From: Candidatus Woesearchaeota archaeon
GTDB lineage: Archaea; Nanobdellota; Nanobdellia; SCGC-AAA011-G17; JACQNH01
DNA length: 8,312 bases
NCBI GenBank assembly: GCA_016203175.1
Contig: JACQNH010000041.1
Span: forward strand, 1-8,312
Direction of reading: 5' to 3'
Shown here: positions 1 through 4,638 of the stretch, piece after piece
How the letters are laid out: the number at the start of each line of letters is the position of its first letter
Position numbering within the stretch: position 1 is the first letter of the stretch
Made by a program: the position numbers and the translations under genes
The notes under the pieces: model-generated
Databases searched by the model: none
What the model saw: only the letters and a program-made list of their open reading frames with translations
What the model was told of the DNA's origin: nothing

Positions 1-117
1 GGATTAAATTATAAAAGGTACATTAGATACTGGAATAATCAAAGGCCGCACCAAGAGTTAAAATACAAGTTTCCTAAAGATGTATATTTCAAAGATTTTA
101 AAAAGAAGGAGGACTAA
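1..117 (+). CDS. Integrase-type (rve/DDE) transposase, C-terminal fragment
   Basis: The window opens inside this gene; 38 codons remain before TAA at 115-117. The translated tail contains W-N-N-Q-R-P-H-Q-E-L followed by a K-F-P-K-D-V-Y stretch. This matches the 'YNxxRPHxxLxxxTPxxxY' signature that closes the DDE integrase core in IS3- and IS481-like transposases, just after the catalytic glutamate helix. The catalytic residues themselves lie upstream of the window, so neither IS family nor intactness can be decided. The right end of the element should lie between this stop and about position 175, but I could not define a terminal inverted repeat without the left end. The protein would cut and join DNA ends for transposition. 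Its presence marks the left of the window as accessory DNA. Confidence 0.75.
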   Translation, partial: GLNYKRYIRYWNNQRPHQELKYKFPKDVYFKDFKKKED

Positions 118-175
118 GTGCATCTAATTGAAGTTAGAACACAAAGATTAAATAGCCGAAAATCTTTTAAAATAT

Positions 176-703
176 ATGGAATTCATAGGTCTCGAAAATA
201 AACCAAGTGGAATTTTAGGTTTAGGCCATAATCGTCTAATGAGTATTTTTTCTCTTTCGCTAGAAGAAAAAAAAACGCTTGAGACTTATCTATCTAAAAA
301 AGAAAAAGTCGGGAAGGGACTATTTAAAGAACATGCAACAGAAAAAGAACGAAAACGCTTTCAAGATTTACAGTCTACAATGAACATCCTTGATCCAGTT
401 CTTGCATCCTTTTTGTTATGTATTGGATTTAGTAATGTGGTAAAATATGGAAAAAGTAATTCTTTTGGAGAAGAATTCATAGTATTTACAGAAAAAGTAC
501 CAATGTATAAAGAAGATGATCTTACCCTAGTATTACAACCACATTTTTGTTTCTATCCGGAAGGTGGCACTTTAAATTGTTACGGTTATCTTCAAATTTC
601 AACGGGAAATAATACTAACGAATCATGGAGAGAAAGCTATATTCTTACAGAGATATTAAGAAGAAGATATAATGGGGGGACGGGATTGATAACCCACTAC
701 TAA
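176..703 (+). CDS. Unrecognised protein, N-terminal part of a frameshifted gene
   Basis: No family recognised. The 175-codon reading frame starts at ATG 176; an alternative Met at 239 begins M-S-I-F-S-L. A TATA-like AGATTAAATA lies at 145-154, about 26 bp before 176, which would suit a leaderless transcript. The protein is soluble and mixed-charge, with a lysine/glutamate-rich helical segment (about residues 28-65), a hydrophobic stretch (about 72-90) and a beta-rich part with aromatics (about 95-145). The frame ends at TAA 701-703, but from 673 the next frame stays open without a stop to 969 and gives plausible protein (G-D-G-I-D-N-P-L-L-I). A -1 shift at the six-G run 674-679 would join both into one 264-aa protein. 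The gene sits directly behind a transposase and may be degenerating cargo; a sequencing deletion in the G run is equally possible. Confidence 0.6.
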   Translation: MEFIGLENKPSGILGLGHNRLMSIFSLSLEEKKTLETYLSKKEKVGKGLFKEHATEKERKRFQDLQSTMNILDPVLASFLLCIGFSNVVKYGKSNSFGEEFIVFTEKVPMYKEDDLTLVLQPHFCFYPEGGTLNCYGYLQISTGNNTNESWRESYILTEILRRRYNGGTGLITHY

Positions 704-969
704 TTTTTAGTGGACTAAACGAAATTATTGCAGTTACGCACACCACTAAAGTGATACAAGATTTACAAAGATTATATCAAGCGATTGGGAAAGAGAGAGT
801 CAAAGACCTAACAACTTTGCTAGAGAGAATAGGAGCAGCAAGTAGTAGTATAGAATCTGGTTTCAAAAGGGAGAGTGTAGTAAAAGAAGCACTTGAAGAA
901 AAATATGAAAGAATGATAAAAGAATTTTTAACTCCAGAACTAAGAATGGTTGGCGGATTAGAAAATTAA
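673..969 (+). pseudogene. C-terminal part of the frameshifted unrecognised gene
   Basis: This frame is open from 673 (just after a stop at 670-672) to TAA 967-969. Its only early start codon is GTG 751, which has no clear TATA or ribosome-binding site in front of it, and the sense of the protein begins well before 751. I therefore read it as the continuation of the frame that starts at 176, reached by a -1 shift in the six-G run at 674-679; one extra G would make the gene continuous. The translated product is mostly helical and charged, with a probable coiled-coil-like segment (D-L-Q-R-L-Y-Q-A-I, then K-D-L-T-T-L-L-E-R-I), and ends in M-V-G-G-L-E-N. No domain recognised. If 751 is a real start, the product would be a 72-aa protein. 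Confidence 0.5.
674..679 (+). other. G6 homopolymer at a -1 frameshift point
   Basis: Six G residues follow AAT. Read in the upstream frame they give GGG GGG ACG and then a stop at 701-703. Read one base back after the first GGG they give GGG GAC GGG ATT GAT and an open frame to 969. The fault could be a read or assembly deletion, a genuine indel, or slippage. T GGG GGG is not a perfect heptameric slippery site. Confidence 0.55.
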
Positions 970-1027
970 TTTTCATAAAAACAGTCTAAACACAATCCTT
1001 ACACAAATGCTTAAAATTTAAAATAAA

Positions 1028-1050
1028 GCAATAAACCATTGTTTATTTGC
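1028..1050. repeat. Intergenic stem-loop of unknown role
   Basis: GCA-ATAAAC (1028-1036) pairs with GTTTAT-T-TGC (1041-1050) around a CATT loop, with T1047 bulged: nine pairs in all. It lies between the frameshifted gene and the MNT promoter, 23 bp before the first operator-like half-site. It could end transcription coming from the left, but no clean T-run follows it, so the role is open. Confidence 0.35.
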
Positions 1051-1072
1051 GTTCTACATCGATTTTAAAAAC

Positions 1073-1117
1073 GTAACATTTATATATAACCTGTTACATA
1101 AATGTAGTATATGTTAC
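1073..1117 (+). promoter_or_regulatory. Leaderless promoter with operator-like half-sites for the MNT-HEPN operon
   Basis: A TATA box, TTTATATATA, lies at 1079-1088, centred 27-28 bp before ATG 1111, so transcription should start at or next to the start codon. It is flanked by an inverted pair, GTAACA at 1073-1078 and TGTTAC at 1092-1097; a third copy, TGTTAC, is at 1112-1117 and overlaps the start codon. Half-site centres are 19 and 20 bp apart, near two helical turns, so all would face the same side of the DNA. A protein bound here would cover both the TATA box and the start site. The obvious candidate is the winged-helix domain of the protein encoded immediately downstream (autorepression), which is inference. 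Confidence 0.6.
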
Positions 1118-1647
1118 AAAAGAGTAGTATAGTGAATACCTTGAATGTTTTTTTTGAAGAGCCAACAAGAAGACACAGCCTTATTGATATAAGCAGAAAG
1201 ATAAACCTGGCGCATACTTCTGTTAAAAAGAATATCAAAGGTCTAATCAATTTAGGCTTCATAAAAAAAGAAATAGAAACCAAAGGCACGAGGAAATTCC
1301 CGGTTTATATGGCAAATAAAGAATACAAAAAGTTCACTCAAATGAAAAAGATAGCTAATCTCGATTCTTTATTAGAATCTGGTTTAATAGATTTTTTGGA
1401 AGAAAGATTAATGTCAAAATGCATTGTAGTTTTTGGTAGCTATTCAAGGGGGGAAGACACGGAAGAAAGTGACATAGATTTATTTATAGAATCCAAGAAA
1501 ACTGAAATAAACTGTATTCCTTTTGAGAAAAAACTGAAAAGGAAAATAGAACTGCATTTTAAAGAAAGTTTCAAGGATTATCCAAAAGAATTAAAAAATA
1601 ACATAATACAAGGAATAGTGTTAAATGGCTTTTTGGATGGGTATTAA
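1111..1647 (+). CDS. Winged-helix minimal nucleotidyltransferase (MNT antitoxin-like)
   Basis: The 178-aa protein has two parts. Residues about 1-68 form a winged helix-turn-helix: a helix pair around I-S-R-K-I-N-L and T-S-V-K-K-N-I-K-G-L, then a basic wing rich in K/R. Residues about 100-178 form a minimal nucleotidyltransferase: V-V-F-G109-S110, ten residues, then D121-I-D123-L-F-I, the family GSx10DxD motif, with E147 in K-I-E-L-H as a possible third acidic ligand. Known MNT antitoxins of HEPN-MNT pairs transfer AMP to their HEPN toxin; by homology this one should act on the product of the next gene, whose ATG overlaps this stop codon by one base (TAATG). The fused DNA-binding domain suggests it also represses its own promoter through the repeats at 1073-1117. 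Start 1111 fits a leaderless transcript. The motif is intact, so it is probably active. Confidence 0.85.
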   Translation: MLQKSSIVNTLNVFFEEPTRRHSLIDISRKINLAHTSVKKNIKGLINLGFIKKEIETKGTRKFPVYMANKEYKKFTQMKKIANLDSLLESGLIDFLEERLMSKCIVVFGSYSRGEDTEESDIDLFIESKKTEINCIPFEKKLKRKIELHFKESFKDYPKELKNNIIQGIVLNGFLDGY

Positions 1648-2077
1648 TGAGAATAAAAATAGAACCTGACAAAAATAAGGCTGGATCTATAAAGAAAATG
1701 GCTGAGATTACGCTGGAAAGATTAAACAAAACTGAAAAAAAGATTATCCCAGCAATACACTTGTAGATTATTACGATATAATTCATAAGATATTAGAAGC
1801 GATAAGTTTAATGGACGGAACAAAAATTAAAGGGGATGGTGCGCATCAAGAATTGATAGATTATATTTACAAAAAGCATAAACTAGAAGAACAAAAAAGA
1901 CAATTTTTACAGCAATTAAGGGATTACAGGAACAGGATTTCTTATGAAGGTTTTAATGTCAACAAAGAATATGTTACTAATAATCAAGAATTTATTAAAA
2001 ACCTAATCGATAGATTATTTGATATTCTTAATGCAGAATTAAACAAAGAAAGTGATAACCGTGCAGATGCGAATTAA
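1647..2077 (+). CDS. HEPN-domain protein (toxin-like partner of the MNT), interrupted by a -1 frameshift
   Basis: Starting at ATG 1647 (overlapping the MNT stop) the frame runs M-R-I-K-I-E-P-D-K-N and hits TAG at 1764-1766 after 39 codons. A -1 shift at the A7 run 1735-1741 continues smoothly (T-E-K-K-D-Y-P-S-N-T-L-V-D-Y-Y-D) to TAA 2075-2077 and gives 143 aa, a normal length for this family. The whole is helical: amphipathic N-terminal helices, the G-D-G-A-H-Q-E-L-I-D-Y segment (about 63-73), and L-R-D-Y-R-N-R-I-S-Y-E-G-F (about 91-103). The last is where HEPN RNases carry Rx4-6H; here it reads R95-x4-Y100, without the His. HEPN proteins paired with MNTs are usually RNA-cleaving toxins held by AMP transfer. 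The zero-frame heptamer is A AAA AAG, so programmed frameshifting is conceivable, though a homopolymer indel is simpler. Confidence 0.75.
1736..1742 (+). other. A AAA AAG heptamer at the HEPN frameshift
   Basis: In the zero frame the sequence reads GAA AAA AAG ATT, so 1736-1742 is A AAA AAG, the same heptamer that drives -1 frameshifting in E. coli dnaX. A slip back by one base here is exactly what joins the 5' part of the HEPN gene to the rest. No strong downstream stem-loop is obvious to me in the following 40 bases, which weakens the programmed reading. Confidence 0.5.
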
Positions 2078-2095
2078 AACAATAAATACTAAGCA

Positions 2096-2114
2096 AAGAA
2101 GAAAATAACTTCTT
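2096..2114. terminator. Stem-loop between convergent genes, possible two-way terminator
   Basis: AAGAAG (2096-2101) and CTTCTT (2109-2114) form a 6-bp stem around AAAATAA, followed by the T/A-rich ATTAAATTT. It sits between the HEPN stop (2077) and the stop of the convergent trhO (2153). A second, perfect palindrome GTAAAATTTTAC follows at 2131-2142. Both could help end transcription from either side. The stem is weak, so this rests mainly on position. Confidence 0.35.
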
Positions 2115-2152
2115 ATTAAATTTCAATCTCGTAAAATTTTACAATAAATAAA

Positions 2153-2995
2153 TCATATGCAATCTCTACATTTATGTTTAAAATTTAAATCGCATTTTTC
2201 ACAACAAATGAACATTTCATCACAAGAAATATTTTTACAATTAATATACCTACCTGAGGGAGTTTTACAATGCATGCAATAGGTTATCTCTTTTACGTTA
2301 GATCCTGTTGGAATAGTTAGCCTGTCATCAAAAACAAAACACAAACCTTCAAAATAAGTATCTGGAAATTGATTAATATAACTTAAGATTCCGCCTTCTA
2401 GTTGAAAAATATTTTTGAAACCATTTTCTTTTAAATATGCAGAGGCTTTTTCACATCTTATCCCACCCGTACAATAAGTAACTATTTTTGTATTTTTGAA
2501 TCTTGATATTAACTTTGGAACTTTTTTAAATTCTTTGAAAGTTTTTATTTTAGGAGTAATTGCATTTTTAAATTTTCCAACAAAAGATTCATAATCATTT
2601 CTTGCATCCAATAAAATTAAATCTTCTTTTTTATCCAATGCTTTTTTTAATTCTTTGGGGGTAATGTATTTTCCTTTATTTTTAAGATTAACATCTAAAC
2701 CAGATGATACAATTTCTTTTCTCAATCTTACAATTGTTTTTCTAAATGGGAGCTTATCAGCTAAAGTTCTTTTGAATTGGATATTTTTGAATAACTTATT
2801 TTTAATTAAATCCTTTTCGTATTTATCTATTTGTGTTTCATTTCCTGAGATTGTACCATTTATTCCTTCTTCTGCAAGATGGATTTTACCTTTAACCCCT
2901 AACCTTTTACAATAGGCTAAATGCTTTGTTTGAAACTTTTCTGGTTCTTTTATTTCTACATATTTATAAAACGAAGATGTTAAAATTTTTTGCAT
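2153..2995 (-). CDS. trhO: tRNA uridine(34) hydroxylase, rhodanese-domain (TrhO/YceA family)
   Basis: TrhO carries out O2-dependent hydroxylation of U34 in tRNA to 5-hydroxyuridine, the first step toward cmo5U/mo5U-type wobble bases in bacteria. The 280-aa protein has the full family layout. An N-terminal ferredoxin-like domain carries the L-A-E-E-G-I-N-G-T-I-S-G motif (40-51) and the K-L-P-F-R-K segment (81-86). A rhodanese domain (about 113-215) begins with L-L-D-A-R-N-D-Y-E (128-136) and has the active-site loop C175-T-G-G-I-R-C181-E-K. The cysteine-rich C-terminal part (C240, C243, C253, C258, C264, C265, C268, C276, C279) could bind zinc. Length and motifs are complete. A TATA box on the minus strand about 26 bp before ATG 2995 supports this start and a leaderless transcript. 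Two intron-bearing tRNA genes lie 1.5 kb away, but nothing links them functionally. Confidence 0.9.
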   Translation of the reverse strand: MQKILTSSFYKYVEIKEPEKFQTKHLAYCKRLGVKGKIHLAEEGINGTISGNETQIDKYEKDLIKNKLFKNIQFKRTLADKLPFRKTIVRLRKEIVSSGLDVNLKNKGKYITPKELKKALDKKEDLILLDARNDYESFVGKFKNAITPKIKTFKEFKKVPKLISRFKNTKIVTYCTGGIRCEKASAYLKENGFKNIFQLEGGILSYINQFPDTYFEGLCFVFDDRLTIPTGSNVKEITYCMHCKTPSGRYINCKNISCDEMFICCEKCDLNFKHKCRDCI

Positions 2996-3015
2996 AAATT
3001 TGGTTTGTAAGATAA

Positions 3016-3025
3016 CAATATAAAG
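3016..3025 (-). promoter_or_regulatory. TATA box of trhO
   Basis: On the minus strand this reads CTTTATATTG, centred about 26 bp before the trhO ATG. An imperfect palindrome with ATGTG (3033-3037) and CACAT (3046-3050) arms sits just upstream, in the space shared with the divergent operon, and could be a regulator site. Confidence 0.6.
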
Positions 3026-3098
3026 TTTTTGGATGTGCTAGACTACACATATAGTGATTGGTTAACTACTTCAGCACGCGTTTAAAAAATTTGGAATT

Positions 3099-3109
3099 AT
3101 TTTATATTG
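3099..3109 (+). promoter_or_regulatory. TATA box of the membrane protein/methyltransferase operon
   Basis: ATTTTATATTG lies about 45 bp before ATG 3149, predicting a start near 3130 and a leader of roughly 18-20 nt, longer than the other transcripts here. No Shine-Dalgarno-like purine run precedes the ATG. Confidence 0.45.
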
Positions 3110-3148
3110 TATGAATAGATTAATAAACCTAAAAACTAGTTTAATTTT

Positions 3149-3832
3149 ATGTGCTTTACACCTTTAATCTCATTATCGACTGCAATTATTGAGTTTATAC
3201 TAGCAACTATACTTTTATTATTTTTTAAGAAAACAATATTTAGAAATTTTTTTATTATTCTTATTTATTTACTTGGATTTTACCAATTAACAGAGTTTAT
3301 GTTATGCAAAGGAGGTAATGCTATATTTTGGGCAATAATTGGATTCTTGACTTATAATTTTTTACCGGCTATTGGATTGCATGCTGTATTAAAATTTTTA
3401 AATAAGAAATTTAATACTTTACTTTTGTATTTCATTCCTATTTTAGTATCTTTTCTAGTGATTATATTCCCTGTTTTTGTAGATGCAAGGTGCAGTAAGT
3501 TTTTTGTTAATGTAAAAACTATTTTTCATAATGCTTTATTTTTAAATAGCATTCCTTTTTATTTTTATATTTTTTATTATGCAGGATTTATAATTTTTGC
3601 ATGTTACCTACTTTATAAGGATTATAGAATGCAAAGAAACAGGATTAGAAAAGAGCTTGATGTAATAGAAATTTCAGGTATACTTCTTATGACTATTCCA
3701 ACATTTGTTTTAATTCTGCTATTTCCATTTTTAGGTATAGAATTTCCTTCTATTTTATGCCGATTTGCTATCTTTGTTGCTGTTGCTGCTTTTTTAGGGG
3801 CAACTTTAGGTGGTAAAATAAGAAAAGGATAA
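3149..3832 (+). CDS. Seven-TM membrane protein of the 'MCFS' type (DUF6629-like)
   Basis: A 227-aa, strongly hydrophobic protein with about seven membrane helices (residues 7-26, 31-49, 57-80, 89-111, 135-156, 173-195, 199-221) and short charged loops; the longest, K-D-Y-R-M-Q-R-N-R-I-R-K-E (157-169), should face the cytoplasm by the positive-inside rule. It begins M-C-F-T directly before helix 1 and has Y-Q-L-T-E-F in helix 2. Both recall a bacterial/archaeal 7-TM family whose members start 'MCFS' and carry a QQ-x-x-E-G motif in helix 2 (DUF6629-like, from memory). That family has no assigned function. Cys2, Cys53, Cys115 and Cys204 are present. The methyltransferase gene begins 3 nt after the stop, so the two are co-transcribed. 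Function unknown; the family call is moderate. Confidence 0.7.
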   Translation: MCFTPLISLSTAIIEFILATILLLFFKKTIFRNFFIILIYLLGFYQLTEFMLCKGGNAIFWAIIGFLTYNFLPAIGLHAVLKFLNKKFNTLLLYFIPILVSFLVIIFPVFVDARCSKFFVNVKTIFHNALFLNSIPFYFYIFYYAGFIIFACYLLYKDYRMQRNRIRKELDVIEISGILLMTIPTFVLILLFPFLGIEFPSILCRFAIFVAVAAFLGATLGGKIRKG

Positions 3833-3835
3833 CCT

Positions 3836-4402
3836 ATGAACAAATATAATGCAATTAAACAATTAGAATTAAATAGACAAGAAATGAATCTATCTAAAGA
3901 ATCTATGGAATTTATTTTAAACATTTGTAGGGCTATAAAACCTGAAAGAATACTTGAGATAGGGGCTTTTAATGGATATTCTGCTTTAAATTTTTCTTTA
4001 GTTAGCAAGGAAGTTATTAGTTTGGAGGTTGATGAAGAAAATTTTAAACTTGCTGAGGAAAATTTAAATAAAGCTGATTGTAATAATGTGAAGATTATAA
4101 AGGGAACTGCTTTAGAAACTATAAAAACATTAAATGATAAATTTGATATTATTTTAATTGATGGAAGAAAGTCTGAATATAAAAATTACTTGGAATTAAG
4201 TCTAAAATTATTAAATAAAAATGGTTTAATTTTTGTGGATAATACAATATCGCATAAGAATAGATTAAAAGAGTTTTTTGATTATTTAATTAAAAGCAAT
4301 TTGTATTTTAAAGAGTTAAATTTAGGCAAAGGTTTAATGATAATTTCGAAAGATTTATCTGTTTATAAAGGAACAAAGTTTTATTGTAATATAAATACCT
4401 AG
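3836..4402 (+). CDS. SAM-dependent O-methyltransferase, COMT-like (COG4122 type)
   Basis: A 188-aa class I methyltransferase. Motif I is I-L-E-I-G-A-F-N-G-Y-S-A (39-50), which binds S-adenosylmethionine; the acidic residue ending strand 2 is in S-L-E-V-D (62-66). Strand 4 is F-D-I-I-L-I-D109-G-R-K112, and strand 5 ends in F-V-D135-N136. D109, K112, D135 and N136 occupy the places of the Mg2+ ligands and catalytic lysine of catechol O-methyltransferase (D141, K144, D169, N170), so a metal-dependent O-methyl transfer is likely; the acceptor cannot be told. It lacks the longer N-terminal helices of plant CCoAOMTs. The 3-nt gap from the preceding membrane protein means one operon, and translation may be coupled; no clear Shine-Dalgarno site is present. 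Confidence 0.85.
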   Translation: MNKYNAIKQLELNRQEMNLSKESMEFILNICRAIKPERILEIGAFNGYSALNFSLVSKEVISLEVDEENFKLAEENLNKADCNNVKIIKGTALETIKTLNDKFDIILIDGRKSEYKNYLELSLKLLNKNGLIFVDNTISHKNRLKEFFDYLIKSNLYFKELNLGKGLMIISKDLSVYKGTKFYCNINT

Positions 4403-4426
4403 GATAATGGTGTTAAACAAGTTACA

Positions 4427-4432
4427 TTTTTT
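4427..4432 (+). terminator. T-run terminator after the methyltransferase gene
   Basis: Six T residues followed by CTTG lie about 25 nt after the methyltransferase stop and before the tRNA-Leu TATA box. Archaeal RNA polymerase ends readily at such runs without a hairpin. Assignment rests on position and composition. Confidence 0.35.
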
Positions 4433-4444
4433 CTTGATTGAAAA

Positions 4445-4455
4445 GCTTTAAAAAG
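4445..4455 (+). promoter_or_regulatory. TATA box of tRNA-Leu
   Basis: GCTTTAAAAAG is centred about 29 bp before G1 of the tRNA, so the primary transcript would have a 5' leader of only a few bases. Confidence 0.55.
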
Positions 4456-4510
4456 TTCTAATGAGACAGTTTTTCTACGCGGGGGTGTCTGAGTCCGGAA
4501 AAAGAGCAGG

Positions 4511-4563
4511 ACAACCTTTTCTTTACAAAAGAAAACGTTGACAAAAAGAAAGGTAAGTGCTAA
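4511..4563 (+). other. tRNA-Leu intron 1 (position 30/31, 53 nt)
   Basis: Splice sites follow a strict BHB. Exon AGCA (4505-4508) pairs with intron TGCT (4558-4561); the 5' bulge is GG^A (4509-4511) and the 3' bulge AA^A (4562-4564). Outer pairs G4504-C4565, A4503-T4566 and A4502-T4567 continue the helix. Inside, ACC-TTT-CTTT (4514-4524, T4520 bulged) pairs with AAAG-AAA-GGT (4545-4554). The repeated AC (4511-4512, 4564-4565) would also allow 31/32 or 32/33 by sequence alone, but only 30/31 gives the helix. Confidence 0.75.
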
Positions 4564-4570
4564 ACTTAAG

Positions 4571-4584
4571 TTCTGGATGAGGAA
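4571..4584 (+). other. tRNA-Leu intron 2 (canonical position 37/38, 14 nt)
   Basis: Removal leaves anticodon loop C-T-T-A-A-G-A. The BHB is relaxed: exon CTTA (4565-4568) against GAGG (4579-4582) pairs at three of four positions, or against TGAG (4578-4581) at all four with a four-base 3' bulge. Its length equals that of the tRNA-Thr intron. Its helix uses bases that intron 1 also pairs with, so intron 1 should leave first. Confidence 0.6.
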
Positions 4585-4610
4585 ATCCTGTGGCTTAGTG
4601 CCTACGCAGG

Positions 4611-4638
4611 AATCCTAGAGGAAACTCAGGATTGCGAA
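4611..4638 (+). other. tRNA-Leu intron 3 (position 53/54, between T-stem and T-loop, 28 nt)
   Basis: A strict BHB: exon CGCA (4605-4608) pairs with TGCG (4633-4636), 5' bulge GG^A (4609-4611), 3' bulge AA^T (4637-4639). The intron helix ATCCT/AGGAT (4612-4616, 4628-4632) stacks directly on it, then GAG/CTC closes a GAAA tetraloop (4621-4624) with A4617 bulged. Only this placement restores the T-loop TTCAAAT on a five-pair T-stem. Confidence 0.8.

Noticed and set aside
751..969. A separate small gene starting at GTG 751
   Set aside because: No TATA box or ribosome-binding site supports this start, and sensible coding in the same frame begins at 673, well before the GTG, so it reads better as the downstream part of a frameshifted gene.
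1811..2077. A separate 88-aa gene starting at ATG 1811
   Set aside because: The frame is open and HEPN-like upstream to 1742 and joins the frame from ATG 1647 by a single -1 shift; 1811 is an internal methionine.
2655..2915. Plus-strand open frame inside trhO
   Set aside because: trhO is complete with all family motifs on the other strand; this is a shadow frame.
3622..4008. Minus-strand open frame opposite the 7-TM/methyltransferase junction
   Set aside because: Both genes on the plus strand have clear domain or membrane signatures; the antisense frame has none and spans the junction of the two.
4512..4540. Independent hairpin CAAC...GTTG as a separate small RNA or as intron 1 itself
   Set aside because: The 11-pair hairpin is real on paper, but removing only it does not restore the anticodon arm and it lacks BHB bulges at its ends. 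It is an alternative fold inside intron 1.
4578..4582. Anticodon GAG in tRNA-Leu (TGAGG as U33-G-A-G-G37)
   Set aside because: With one large intron ending before 4578 the loop would keep two extra bases before TCCTG. The three-intron reading with UAA gives an exact 7-nt loop and a strict BHB at 30/31.
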